A stretch of 64,000 nucleotides of DNA from MGBC163016 sp910588905 (GCA_948616985.1 CAPGDO010000001.1:173987-237986), one strand, 5' to 3'; counted from the first letter of the stretch, positions 35,850 through 44,405 are shown. The notes: a model not told the origin generated them from the letters alone. Numbers and translations: made by a program.

Positions 35850-35953
35850 CATTGAGTTATCGGTACCTTCATGGTGCCTGCAGCATATAACAAGCGAATA
35901 CCCAGGCGCCCCGGCGTGATAGCTCAAGTTGGCCTAGGCCAACTTCTTTTTTT
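35850..35953 (+). ncRNA. Candidate small RNA or attenuated rny leader
   Basis: The segment between an extended -10 promoter and a strong intrinsic terminator is about 104 bases and has no ORF with a ribosome binding site. Two alternative stems share one strand. GGTACC (35862-35867) can pair with GGTGCC (35873-35878), or GGTGCCTG (35873-35880) can pair with CAGGCGCC (35903-35910). They cannot coexist, which is the layout of a switch. It could be an independent small RNA or a leader that conditionally terminates before rny. No known riboswitch class is recognised. Boundaries are predicted, not observed. Confidence 0.5.
35926..35953 (+). terminator. Strong intrinsic terminator upstream of rny
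   Basis: AAGTTGGCCTAGGCCAACTT is a perfect 20-base palindrome at 35926-35945, followed by C and seven T residues (35947-35953). It is the clearest Rho-independent terminator in the window. It ends either the recA-recX unit or the short transcript starting near 35850. Confidence 0.9.
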
Positions 35954-35995
35954 GAGACAAAGCTTCGCAGAAGCTGACGTGAAGGCAGGTACAAG

Positions 35996-37558
35996 ATGGA
36001 ATTCGTGATAGGCATCGTGGCTGTGATCGTGGGCATCGCAGCAGGTTTCGGCATCGCACGGGTCGTGGGCAGCACAAAGGCCAAGAATGCAGCCCAAGAG
36101 GCAGCCTCTCTCAAGCGCAACGCTGAGGAAGAGGTCAATCGCATGCTCAAGGACGCTGAATCCCAGATGGATACGCTTCGCAGGCAGGCAGAGATCGAAG
36201 CCAAGGATGAGGCGCTCAAGTATAAGCAGCAGGTAGACGAGGAGAACAAGGATCGTCTCCGTGAGGTGCGCAACGCAGAGAACCGGATCAATCAGCGGGA
36301 GCAGTCCCTCGATCACCGGACAGAGACCCTGGATAAGCGCGAGCATCAGCTCTCATCCCTTCAGGGGCAGCTGGATAAGCGCGCTTCTGAGCTCTCCACC
36401 TCTGAGGCTGAGATGAGCCGTCGTCTTGAGAAGGTAGCGGGCATGACGCCTCAGGAAGCCAAAGAAGAGCTCCTCCAGACCATCCATGACGAGGTGGTCC
36501 ACGAATCTGCCGCGGTCATCCGTGACGTGGAGGCTCGCACCAAGGCAGAGGCTGACAAGAAGGCCCGGGAGATCCTGAGCCTGGCCATCCAGCGCGTTGC
36601 CGCCGATCACTCCTCTGAGAGCACCGTCTCCACCATCCATATCCCCAATGACGACATCAAGGGCCGCATCATCGGTCGTGAGGGTCGCAATATCCGTTCA
36701 TTCGAGCAGATCACCGGTACGAATCTCATCATCGATGACTCGCCTGAGTGCGTGGCCATCTCTTGCTTCGATCCCGTCCGCCGTGAGATCGGCCGCATCA
36801 CCATGGAGAACCTCATCGCTGATGGGCGCATCCATCCGGCCCGCATCGAAGAGACCTATGGCAAGGCCGTGAACCTGGTCAGCGAGCGCGTACAGAAAGC
36901 GGGGGAGCAGGCCGCCTTCGACACCGGCATCCATGATCTGCACCCTGAGCTCATCCATACGCTCGGCCGCCTGATGTACCGCACCTCTTATGGGCAGAAT
37001 GTGCTGAATCACTCCTTGGAGGTGGCCTACCTGGCAGGGGTCATGGCATCTGAGCTCGGGCTCGATCCGGTCCCCGCCAAGCGCGCTGGCTTGCTCCATG
37101 ACCTTGGCAAGGCGGTCGATCACGAAGTAGACGGCAGTCATGCGGTCTTGGGTGCTGATCTGGCGAAGCGCTTCGGCGAGAAGCCCGAGATCGTCCATGC
37201 CATCGAAGCCCACCATGAGGATGTGGATCCTAATTCCGTGCTGGATGTGCTGGTGCAGGCAGCAGATGCCGTTTCCGCAGCCCGTCCTGGTGCCCGCAAG
37301 GAGACCCTCGATGCCTACATCAAGCGCCTTGAGAAGCTGGAGGAGATAGCCAATAGCCATCAGGGCGTAGAGCGCACCTATGCTATCCAGGCAGGGCGCG
37401 AGGTGCGGGTCATGGTGGCTCCGGATGTGGTGGATGAAGCTGCTTCTGTGGTATTGGCCCATGACATCGCCTCCCAGATCGAGCGGGAGATGCAGTATCC
37501 AGGCCAGGTGAAGGTCGTGGTCATCCGCGAGAGCAGAGCGGTTGACTTCGCCAAGTAA
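35996..37558 (+). CDS. rny: Ribonuclease Y
   Basis: A 520-residue membrane-anchored endoribonuclease that initiates mRNA decay. It has an N-terminal membrane helix (FVIGIVAVIVGIAAGFGIARVV), a long coiled coil (about 35-165), a KH domain (DDIKGRIIGREGRNIRSFEQ) and an HD domain with H-D pairs in NHSLEVAYLAG and LLHDLGKAVDHE. The ATG at 35996 has GAAGGCAGG upstream. Its leader contains a terminator, so expression may be controlled by read-through or by a promoter between 35954 and 35995. Confidence 0.96.
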   Translation: MEFVIGIVAVIVGIAAGFGIARVVGSTKAKNAAQEAASLKRNAEEEVNRMLKDAESQMDTLRRQAEIEAKDEALKYKQQVDEENKDRLREVRNAENRINQREQSLDHRTETLDKREHQLSSLQGQLDKRASELSTSEAEMSRRLEKVAGMTPQEAKEELLQTIHDEVVHESAAVIRDVEARTKAEADKKAREILSLAIQRVAADHSSESTVSTIHIPNDDIKGRIIGREGRNIRSFEQITGTNLIIDDSPECVAISCFDPVRREIGRITMENLIADGRIHPARIEETYGKAVNLVSERVQKAGEQAAFDTGIHDLHPELIHTLGRLMYRTSYGQNVLNHSLEVAYLAGVMASELGLDPVPAKRAGLLHDLGKAVDHEVDGSHAVLGADLAKRFGEKPEIVHAIEAHHEDVDPNSVLDVLVQAADAVSAARPGARKETLDAYIKRLEKLEEIANSHQGVERTYAIQAGREVRVMVAPDVVDEAASVVLAHDIASQIEREMQYPGQVKVVVIRESRAVDFAK

Positions 37559-38687
37559 GCTAGGCTCCTCTGAGCCTAGCACCTCAGATGCCGCTCTAAG
37601 GCATCTCATAGTGGAGGCCTGCGACACCGATCCTTTCAAGGTCGAAGCCGATCTCGGCTCCGGTTTCGTCAAGCTGTGCAGCTCCGAAGCCGAGCGGCGC
37701 CAAGCGGCCCAGGATATCCAAGGCTTCGAGGATATCGTCATCGAGCTGCTCCGCAATAGCCGAGATGCGGGAGCGAAGAGCATCTTCATCGCCACCAGCA
37801 AAGAGGCCGATGGCAGGGTCATGACCATCATCGATGATGGGTCTGGCATCCCTCGAAGGATGTGGGAGTCCATCTTCGAGCCGCGGGTCACCTCGAAGCT
37901 GGAAACAGCCCACATGGACAAGTGGGGCATGCATGGCAGGGGGATGGCCCTCTATTCCACGAAGGTGAATGCCCAAGAGGCCCGGGTCGTGGCATCCCAG
38001 GAAGGGCTGGGCACCTCCATCCGCATCCAGGGAGGCGCTTCCTTGTCCGAGAAAGCCGACCAGAGCACCTTCCCTCGCTTCGAAGAGGCGAATGGCGTGC
38101 TCTCCATGCGCGGACCGAAGAACATCGTCCGCATCTGCTGCGAATTCGCCTTGGAACACCGGGGGGCCGTGAGCGTCTATCTCGGCTCGCCCACCCAGAT
38201 AGCAGCCACCCTCTATCGTTTCGGCCTTGCTACCATTCCTGCTTTCGAGCGGGCCTTCGGTTCCACTGAGCTTCCTTTGGTGAAGAGCTTGAGCTTGGCA
38301 AGCGGCCCTGAGGACCTTGCAGCCAAGGCAGCCGAGCTCGGGTTGGATATCTCTGAACGCTCGGCTCGGCGCATCATGGACAGCGGATCCGAATGCCTGG
38401 ATGACCTGCTCACCCTCCTAGGAGAGCGGTCCTTTGCTGGGTTGCAGGCCAAGGATGCATCTCCTCGGCGCAGAGCTGCGGCCACGCCCTCAGCCGTCCG
38501 CCTGAGCCCAGAGGAGCGAGCGACGCTCCTCGGAGCGGTGATGGAGGCCTTCGACCCTCTGGCGGAAGCCTATTACCTCTCTGCGGACGTGAAGCCCCTC
38601 TTGAAGGTGAAAGAGGACCAGCTGGTGATCCAGATCCCCCTTGCTCCTCTGGAGGAAGGGCCCGAAGAGGGCAAAGCGGGCAGCTGA
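37542..38687 (+). CDS. GHKL-type ATPase, unknown function
   Basis: A protein of up to 381 residues with a GHKL (gyrase/Hsp90/histidine kinase/MutL) ATP-binding fold. The N-box is IELLRNSRDAG, G1 is IDDGSGI and G2 is WGMHGRGMAL. There is no phosphoacceptor histidine domain or transducer of a known GHKL enzyme. The remaining 200 residues include a helix-hairpin-like stretch and an unrecognised C terminus. The start is uncertain. TTG 37542 overlaps rny by 17 bases and keeps the sequence up to DPFKVEADLG. GTG 37611, with AAGG nine bases upstream, would give 358 residues and leave the post-rny hairpin outside the gene. Placement between rny and spoVS suggests a linked function, which is inferred. 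Confidence 0.75.
   Translation: MTSPSKLGSSEPSTSDAALRHLIVEACDTDPFKVEADLGSGFVKLCSSEAERRQAAQDIQGFEDIVIELLRNSRDAGAKSIFIATSKEADGRVMTIIDDGSGIPRRMWESIFEPRVTSKLETAHMDKWGMHGRGMALYSTKVNAQEARVVASQEGLGTSIRIQGGASLSEKADQSTFPRFEEANGVLSMRGPKNIVRICCEFALEHRGAVSVYLGSPTQIAATLYRFGLATIPAFERAFGSTELPLVKSLSLASGPEDLAAKAAELGLDISERSARRIMDSGSECLDDLLTLLGERSFAGLQAKDASPRRRAAATPSAVRLSPEERATLLGAVMEAFDPLAEAYYLSADVKPLLKVKEDQLVIQIPLAPLEEGPEEGKAGS
37559..37580 (+). terminator. Stem-loop directly after the rny stop codon
   Basis: GCTAGGCTC (37559-37567) and GAGCCTAGC (37572-37580) form a perfect 9-bp stem with loop CTCT, one base after the TAA of rny. There is no T-run. It may stabilise the rny 3' end or reduce read-through into the next gene, whose proposed TTG start lies just upstream. 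Confidence 0.5.
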
Positions 38688-38750
38688 ACGGCACGTTAGC
38701 CGCTCGTTTTAGGGCTTTTGGTGTAGAAACGGTAAAAACCTTAGTCCTTC

Positions 38751-38759
38751 TGTTAGAGT
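38751..38759 (+). promoter_or_regulatory. Possible -10 element for spoVS
   Basis: TGTTAGAGT at 38751-38759 is an extended -10-like motif in the 130-base gap before spoVS. The same nine bases occur upstream of echA on the other strand (63818 to 63810). No -35 is apparent. Confidence 0.3.
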
Positions 38760-38817
38760 TGGCGGCAACGCAGCACGAAGATAGCTGAAACACGGTACAA
38801 ACAGGAAAGTGATCCAC

Positions 38818-39141
38818 GTGGCAGAAGAAGTCAAGACTGAGATCGGTTGCTTGAAGGTGTCCTCTAAGTCGTCCCCGGCATCTGTTGCCGGTGCCATCGC
38901 TGGCATGATAAAGGACGGCTCCACTGTTGAGATCCAAGCCGTGGGTGCTGGAGCTGTGAACCAGGCTGTCAAGGCCATCGCCATCTCCCGGGGCTTTCTC
39001 TCGCCTGTGGGCATCGAGATCATCTGCATCCCCTCATTCGCTGACATCGTGATAGATGGGGAATACCGCACTGCCATCCGCTTCGCTGTAGAGCCTCGAA
39101 GCCAGGTGGCTTCCTCTCTGGGCCGCGAAGCTGTCTCCTAG
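38818..39141 (+). CDS. spoVS: Stage V sporulation protein S (SpoVS) family
   Basis: A 107-residue protein containing the full SpoVS/Alba-like sequence: LKVSSKSSPASVAGAIAGMI, VEIQAVGAGAVNQAVKAIAI, SRGFLSPVGIEIICIPSF and DGEYRTAIRFAVEPR. In Bacillus, SpoVS affects septation and coat assembly; homologues occur widely in non-sporulating bacteria next to rny, and may bind nucleic acids. GTG 38818 is chosen because AGGAAA lies nine bases upstream; GTG 38809 would abut it. About 15 N-terminal and 10 C-terminal residues extend the usual 86-residue family length. Confidence 0.93.
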   Translation: MAEEVKTEIGCLKVSSKSSPASVAGAIAGMIKDGSTVEIQAVGAGAVNQAVKAIAISRGFLSPVGIEIICIPSFADIVIDGEYRTAIRFAVEPRSQVASSLGREAVS

Positions 39142-39156
39142 GGTCCTTTGCAGCAG

Positions 39157-40512
39157 ATGCTCCCTCATCTTGAAGGATTGACCTTCTCTGTCCAAACCTT
39201 CGGCTGTCAGATGAACAAGCATGACTCTGAGCGCATCGTGGGCATGCTGGAATCAGAAGGATGCGTCCAGGTCAGCCAACCTGAGGATTCCGACATCGTC
39301 GTCTTCATGACCTGTTGCGTGCGCGAGTCAGCGGATACCCGGCTCTTCGGCCATGTCATGTCGCTCAAAGACCAACCCCTGCGTCCAGGCTCTCCGCTCA
39401 CGGAGCGCATCATCGCCCTCGGCGGCTGCATCGGCCAGCGGGATGGCGAGAAGCTCATCGAACAGATGCCCCATGTGCAGGTGGTCTTCGGTACCCATAC
39501 CCTCTCTGAGCTCCCGCGCCTCATCGAAGATGCCACCGCTTCCAAAAGGGGAGTGGCTCTCGCGGAGATGAGCGACGGATTCTCCACGGATCTGCCCACC
39601 CGTCGAGAGACCCCCTGGAGCGCGTGGCTTCCCATCACCACGGGGTGCGATAACTTCTGCACCTATTGCATCGTGCCCTATGTGCGTGGCCGGGAGAAGT
39701 CCCGGAAGCTGGAGGATGTGATAGCCGAGGCTGAGGGGTATGTGGCTCAGGGCGTGAAGGAGATCACCCTTCTCGGTCAGAACGTCAATTCCTACGGTCG
39801 TGACCTCTACGGCGAACCTCGCTTCGCTCGCTTGCTGGATGCCATGGAGGCCACGGGGGTGGAGCGCATCCGTTTCGCCACCAGCCATCCGAAGGATCTG
39901 AGCGATGAGGTGATAGAGCGTTTCGCCATCCTTCCGCACCTGATGCCCGCGTTGCATCTGCCCGTGCAGTCCGGCTCTGACAGGGTCCTCCAGGCCATGA
40001 ACCGCCGCTACACCCAGGCCCATTACCTGGACCTCATCCGCAAGCTGAGATGCGCGCGGCCTGATATCGCCCTCTCCACTGATATCATCGTCGGATTCCC
40101 CGGCGAGACCGAAGAGGACTTCCAGCAGACGCTTCGGGTGATAGAGGAGGTAGGCTATCATCAGGTGTTCTCGTTCATCTACTCCAAGCGGGAAGGAACA
40201 CCTGCTGCCACCTATCCTGATGAAGTGCCGCGAGAGGTGTCCCAGGAGCGATTCGAGAGGCTCCTCAAGGTAGTGGAGGCTGGTGCCATCACCGCTAACC
40301 GCCTTGACGAAGGGTCTTTGGTAGAGGTCTTGGTAGAGGGGGCATCCAAGAAGGATGCACAGATGCTCTCTGGCAAGACGCCGAAGGGTCAGACCGTCCA
40401 TGCCCCGCTGCCCCAAGGGGTAACTGTAGAGGACCTCCAGGGTACCATCATCCCTGTGCAGATCATCCAGGCGAAGACCTGGTATCTTGCTGGCGAGGTG
40501 CGCATCCCTTGA
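39157..40512 (+). CDS. miaB: tRNA-2-methylthio-N6-isopentenyladenosine synthase MiaB
   Basis: A protein of about 451 residues, a radical SAM methylthiotransferase acting on i6A37 of tRNA. Cluster cysteines are in FGCQMNKHDSE, TCCVRES and LGGCIGQ; the radical SAM motif is TTGCDNFCTYC followed by IVPYVRGREKSR, diagnostic of MiaB. A TRAM domain is C-terminal. ATG 39157 is preferred, though TTG 39148 is possible. miaA follows immediately, so both steps of ms2i6A synthesis are encoded together. Confidence 0.95.
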   Translation: MLPHLEGLTFSVQTFGCQMNKHDSERIVGMLESEGCVQVSQPEDSDIVVFMTCCVRESADTRLFGHVMSLKDQPLRPGSPLTERIIALGGCIGQRDGEKLIEQMPHVQVVFGTHTLSELPRLIEDATASKRGVALAEMSDGFSTDLPTRRETPWSAWLPITTGCDNFCTYCIVPYVRGREKSRKLEDVIAEAEGYVAQGVKEITLLGQNVNSYGRDLYGEPRFARLLDAMEATGVERIRFATSHPKDLSDEVIERFAILPHLMPALHLPVQSGSDRVLQAMNRRYTQAHYLDLIRKLRCARPDIALSTDIIVGFPGETEEDFQQTLRVIEEVGYHQVFSFIYSKREGTPAATYPDEVPREVSQERFERLLKVVEAGAITANRLDEGSLVEVLVEGASKKDAQMLSGKTPKGQTVHAPLPQGVTVEDLQGTIIPVQIIQAKTWYLAGEVRIP

Positions 40513-40520
40513 GGGAGGGC

Positions 40521-41453
40521 ATGTCGCCTGTAGTGGTCGTCTGCGGGCCCACGGCTACTGGGAAGTCAGAGCTCGCCTGCACCTTGGCCCAGAGGGCTTC
40601 GGGTTGCGTTCTGAGCGCTGACTCCATGCAGGTGTATCGAGGCATGGATATCGGCACGGCCAAAGTGCCTGAAGCAGAGCGCCGGGTGCCCCATTTCGGC
40701 CTTGATCTCGTGGATGTGGATGAGCCCTATTCTGCAGCCCTCTATCAGAGCTACGCACGCTCTGTCATCAGCGAACAGCACCAAGCGCTCACACCGGTGA
40801 TCATGGCCGGTGGTACGGGGCTCTATATCCAGGCGGCCCTGGATGACCTCCGCTTTCCCGAAGGAGACCAAGCGGATAACCCGGTGCGGGAGAAGTACAT
40901 GGCCCTGGCCCAGGAGAAGGGATCCCATGCTGTCTGGGATGTCCTGAACAGCTTGGATGAGGCCAGCGCTGAGCAGATCCATCCCCATAACCTCAAACGC
41001 GTGGTGAGGGCTTTGGAGATGCTGGAGGCGGGGGAGAGCTATGCTGAACGGGCCCATGGCCTCGCCCTGGCCGCCCCTGTCGTCCCTGCGGTCTTCGTGG
41101 GACTTGCCATGGATCGGGAGGTCCTGTATCAACGGGTGAACGCTCGGGTCGACCGGATGCGGGAGGAGGGGCTCATCGAAGAGGTGTCGGGTCTCATGGA
41201 TGCCGGGTTCGAGGATGCGCTCACCTCTCGGCAAGCCATCGGCTACAAGGAGATCATCGACGCCCTGCGTGGGCAGTGCAGCATGGATGAGGCCTTCAGC
41301 CAGATCAAGCAGGCCACTCGGCGCTATGCTAAGCGGCAGATGACCTGGTTCAGGCGGGAGAAGCGCATCCAGTGGCTGGATGTGACGGATGCATCCCGGG
41401 AGGATATAGTGGAACAAGCCGTGGAGGCGCTCAAGGACAAGGGCGTGAGCTAG
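40521..41453 (+). CDS. miaA: tRNA dimethylallyltransferase MiaA
   Basis: A 310-residue enzyme that transfers a dimethylallyl group to A37 of tRNAs reading UNN codons, providing the substrate of MiaB. The P-loop GPTATGKSEL, the motif SADSMQVYRGMDIGTAK and the tRNA-binding TRRYAKRQMTWFR are present. ATG 40521 has AGGGAGG upstream. TTG 40509 overlaps the miaB stop and would place that site inside the gene. Confidence 0.95.
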   Translation: MSPVVVVCGPTATGKSELACTLAQRASGCVLSADSMQVYRGMDIGTAKVPEAERRVPHFGLDLVDVDEPYSAALYQSYARSVISEQHQALTPVIMAGGTGLYIQAALDDLRFPEGDQADNPVREKYMALAQEKGSHAVWDVLNSLDEASAEQIHPHNLKRVVRALEMLEAGESYAERAHGLALAAPVVPAVFVGLAMDREVLYQRVNARVDRMREEGLIEEVSGLMDAGFEDALTSRQAIGYKEIIDALRGQCSMDEAFSQIKQATRRYAKRQMTWFRREKRIQWLDVTDASREDIVEQAVEALKDKGVS

Positions 41454-41464
41454 GAGAGGACAGG

Positions 41465-42385
41465 ATGGAACTGGAATTCATCAAGATGCATGGACTGGGC
41501 AACGATTTCATCTTCGTGGATGATCTCTCAGCTGAGATAGAGCTCACCGAGGAGCAGGTGAGAGGGCTTTGCGAAAGGCATTTCGGCATAGGTGCTGACG
41601 GTGTCATCCTGGTACGGCCACCCCAGACCAAAGGATCCTTGGCCTACATGCACTATATCAACGCTGATGGAAGCTTAGCCCAGATGTGCGGCAATGGCGT
41701 TCGCTGCTTCGCGAAGTACCTGGTGGACAGGGGATTCGCTGACATCCCTTCGGGGATGTTGACGGCGGGGACCATGGCGGGGGAGCGCGATATCCGCTTT
41801 GAGGTGGACAGTGCAGGCAAGATGGTATCCGCCACGGTGGATATGGGATCCCCTGAGCTCGATCCTGTTCAGGTGCCCGTTTATCTGACCTCTAACGCGG
41901 TCGCGCCAGACGGGAGCCCTTGCGTGAGGGAGGCGCTCCTGGATTCTCCCTGGGGACCCTTTCCCTTCACCTGCGTTTCCATGGGCAATCCCCACGGGGT
42001 CTGCTTCGTGGATGATTGGGATCAGCTCCCCGATGGCCTCTTCACGGATGCCACCCAGAAAGGCTTGGATACCCTGCGGATAGATGAGATAGGCGCTTGG
42101 TATGAGTCCCATGGCGCTTTCCCCGAGAAGGCCAATATCGAGTTCGCCTGCTGTGAGGGGGAGGGGATAGCCATGCGCGTCTATGAGCGTGGTTGCGGGG
42201 AGACCTTCGCCTGTGGTACCGGCGCCTGTGCAACGCTGGTCACCGCTATCCTGACGGGCCGGGTCGAAGAACAGGCTCCGGTGCGCCTCTTGGGAGGCAC
42301 CTTGGATATCCGTTGGGACGGGAGCGGTTCGGTCTTCATGACGGGACCAGCCAGCGAATCCTTCTCGGGAACCGTGGAGGTATAA
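41465..42385 (+). CDS. dapF: Diaminopimelate epimerase
   Basis: A 306-residue cofactor-independent epimerase converting LL-DAP to meso-DAP. The two catalytic cysteines are in QMCGNGVRC and FACGTGACA; the N terminus FIKMHGLGNDFIFVDD is typical. The start is ATG 41465 behind AGGAGAGGACAGG; an upstream extension would lie in miaA. It complements dapA and dapB on the same strand. Confidence 0.96.
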   Translation: MELEFIKMHGLGNDFIFVDDLSAEIELTEEQVRGLCERHFGIGADGVILVRPPQTKGSLAYMHYINADGSLAQMCGNGVRCFAKYLVDRGFADIPSGMLTAGTMAGERDIRFEVDSAGKMVSATVDMGSPELDPVQVPVYLTSNAVAPDGSPCVREALLDSPWGPFPFTCVSMGNPHGVCFVDDWDQLPDGLFTDATQKGLDTLRIDEIGAWYESHGAFPEKANIEFACCEGEGIAMRVYERGCGETFACGTGACATLVTAILTGRVEEQAPVRLLGGTLDIRWDGSGSVFMTGPASESFSGTVEV

Positions 42386-42388
42386 CCC

Positions 42389-43720
42389 TTGGACCCAACA
42401 GCTATGCAGGAGGGCAAGCGGGTCTCTCAGGGAAGATTCCCGCTCCATCCCACTGCAGAGCCTCGAGAGCGCGCGCTCGTGGTGGGCATCGATCGCCCTG
42501 GCTCTTCAGTGAGCATGGATTCATCCTTGGAGGAGCTCGGACGGCTTGCCCATACTGCCGGGGCGGATGTGGTGGCCACGGTCACCCAACGGCTCAGGTC
42601 CCCCAACCCTGCCACCTTCGTGGGCAGCGGCAAGGTGGAGGAAGTGGCCCAGTTGGCTCGAGCGGAGGCTGTTGACGTCATCATCATCGACGATGAGCTC
42701 ACTCCGTCTCAGCAATCCAATCTGGAGAAGGCAGTCGATCGGGATATCAAAGTCATCGATCGAACAGCTCTCATCCTTGACATCTTCGCCCTCCATGCCA
42801 AGAGCCGAGAAGGCAAGCTCCAGGTGAGGTTGGCCCAGAATGAGTACCTCTATCCACGCCTGCGTGGCATGTGGGCCCATCTCGCCTCTAACCGCATGGG
42901 TGGCGGGGTGGGTTCTCGCTTCGGAGAAGGGGAGAGTCAGCTAGAGGTGGATCGACGGATGGTGAGGAACCGGATCACCTCGATCAAGCGGGAACTGGCT
43001 CGATTGAAGAAGGTCCGAGGCATCCAACGAGAGAGCCGCTATGAGAGCGGCGTCATCAACCTGGCTTTGGCGGGGTATACCAATGCAGGGAAATCCAGCC
43101 TGTTGAACGCCTTGAGCGGAAGCAGCGTCTATGCCGATGACCTCCTCTTCGCCACCCTTGATTCCACCACCCGCTCCATCACGCTGCCGCAGGGCAGGGA
43201 AGTGACCGTGACGGATACGGTGGGTTTCATCCAGAAGCTTCCCACTACCTTGGTGGAGGCATTCCGCTCGACCTTGGATGAGATATCCGGAGCCGATCTC
43301 ATCCTCCATGTGGTGGATGCGTCCTCTGATGAGCAGCAGATGCACATAGAGTCCGTATGCGAGACGTTGGGGCAGATCCATGCGGAAAGGATTCCCAGCA
43401 TCCTGGTGTTCAATAAGATCGATCTGCTGTCCCCTGATGAGCAGACGGTGCTCAAAGGCCGCTATCCCGAGGGCGTCTTCGTCTCTGCCCGAGCGGGTTC
43501 AGGGTTGGATGAGCTGATACAGAGGATCACCTTGGCTGCAGGGGCTGCTGAGGAGACCTTGCGCGTTGTCCTGCCCTATAGCAAAGGGGACCTCATCAGC
43601 GCTGCTCATAGGAGGTGCGCTGTGCTGTCAGAGAGCTTCGAAGAGGATGGCGTCCATATGACCCTGCGCTGCCCAGCTGCGCTCAGGAGCGCCTATGGGA
43701 GCTTCGAGGAAGAGCGGTAG
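42389..43720 (+). CDS. hflX: GTPase HflX
   Basis: A 443-residue ribosome-associated GTPase that rescues stalled or damaged 70S ribosomes. The N-terminal HflX domain contains NPATFVGSGKVEE and LILDIFALHAKSREGKLQVRLAQ; the G domain has G1 GYTNAGKSSL, G3 DTVGF and G4 NKID. The start is TTG 42389: GGAGG lies eight bases upstream, while ATG 42404 has no ribosome binding site in range. It converges with lexA with only four bases between stops, leaving no room for a dedicated terminator. Confidence 0.95.
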   Translation: MDPTAMQEGKRVSQGRFPLHPTAEPRERALVVGIDRPGSSVSMDSSLEELGRLAHTAGADVVATVTQRLRSPNPATFVGSGKVEEVAQLARAEAVDVIIIDDELTPSQQSNLEKAVDRDIKVIDRTALILDIFALHAKSREGKLQVRLAQNEYLYPRLRGMWAHLASNRMGGGVGSRFGEGESQLEVDRRMVRNRITSIKRELARLKKVRGIQRESRYESGVINLALAGYTNAGKSSLLNALSGSSVYADDLLFATLDSTTRSITLPQGREVTVTDTVGFIQKLPTTLVEAFRSTLDEISGADLILHVVDASSDEQQMHIESVCETLGQIHAERIPSILVFNKIDLLSPDEQTVLKGRYPEGVFVSARAGSGLDELIQRITLAAGAAEETLRVVLPYSKGDLISAAHRRCAVLSESFEEDGVHMTLRCPAALRSAYGSFEEER

Positions 43721-43724
43721 CCCC

Positions 43725-44354
43725 CTAGATCCTTCTGAAGACGGCGACCACCGTGCCCACAATGGAACAATCCGTCACGATAAGAGGCTCCATCTGGGAG
43801 TTCTCAGGCTGAAGGCGGATGTGATCGGATTCCTTGTAGAAGCGCTTGATGGTGGCTTCGTCTTCTAGGAGAGCCACCACGATATCACCATTGTTGGCCA
43901 CCGGCTGTTCCTTGACCACCACGTAGTCACCATCGTTGATGCCTATCTCTATCATGGAATCACCTCGGACGGACAGCATGAACGAGGGGGCGTCTCCGAC
44001 GATCTCAGTGGGGAGCTTCAGATGATCCGTGATGTTCTCTTCGGCCAGGATGGGCATGCCTGCCGCCACGGACCCGACGAGGGGTACGCTCACGATATCC
44101 CGCACCTCTGAGACGAAGCTGTCTATGGCCTGCTCTACGGCATAGGTGAGGGAGATGGACCGGGATTTCAGAGGATCCCGTTTGATGAAGCCCTTCTCTT
44201 CCAAGGCCTTCAGATGGACATGGACCGTGGATGGGGATGAGAGGCCAAGGTCTTCACAGACCTCCCGGACCGTGGGGCCGTAGCCCTTCTCAGTGATGTG
44301 CCTTTCGATGTCATCAAGAACAGCTTGTTGGCGCTTCGTGATCTTAATGGTCAT
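43725..44354 (-). CDS. lexA: SOS repressor LexA
   Basis: A 209-residue repressor with an N-terminal winged helix (KRQQAVLDDIERHI; GPTVREVCEDLGLSSPSTVHVHL) and a C-terminal self-cleaving peptidase. The cleavage bond A98-G99 in VAAGMP and the catalytic pair S133 (RGDSM) and K170 (ATIKRFY) are present. RecA filaments trigger cleavage. ATG 44354 has GGAG nine bases upstream; ATG 44369 would add five residues. Two LexA-type boxes lie in the divergent region with nrdR. Confidence 0.95.
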   Translation of the reverse strand: MTIKITKRQQAVLDDIERHITEKGYGPTVREVCEDLGLSSPSTVHVHLKALEEKGFIKRDPLKSRSISLTYAVEQAIDSFVSEVRDIVSVPLVGSVAAGMPILAEENITDHLKLPTEIVGDAPSFMLSVRGDSMIEIGINDGDYVVVKEQPVANNGDIVVALLEDEATIKRFYKESDHIRLQPENSQMEPLIVTDCSIVGTVVAVFRRI

Positions 44355-44382
44355 GGCCCTAGGCTCCATCTACTCAAGGAGG

Positions 44383-44396
44383 TGTACCGATGTTCG
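44383..44396. promoter_or_regulatory. LexA box next to lexA
   Basis: TGTAC-CGAT-GTTCG, read on the + strand, is an imperfect copy of the box seen at recA. It overlaps the predicted lexA transcription start, 14 bases from ATG 44369, consistent with autorepression. Confidence 0.6.
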
Positions 44397-44399
44397 ATG

Positions 44400-44405
44400 A
44401 TTATA
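44400..44405 (-). promoter_or_regulatory. -10 element of lexA
   Basis: TATAAT on the minus strand. Transcription would start near 44393, inside the LexA box. The -35 region is not conserved. Confidence 0.6.

Noticed and set aside
35913..35930. GGCGTGATAGCTCAAGTTGG-like stretch resembling the 5' end and D arm of a tRNA
   Set aside because: No matching D-stem partner, anticodon arm or T arm follows; the sequence runs straight into the terminator palindrome.
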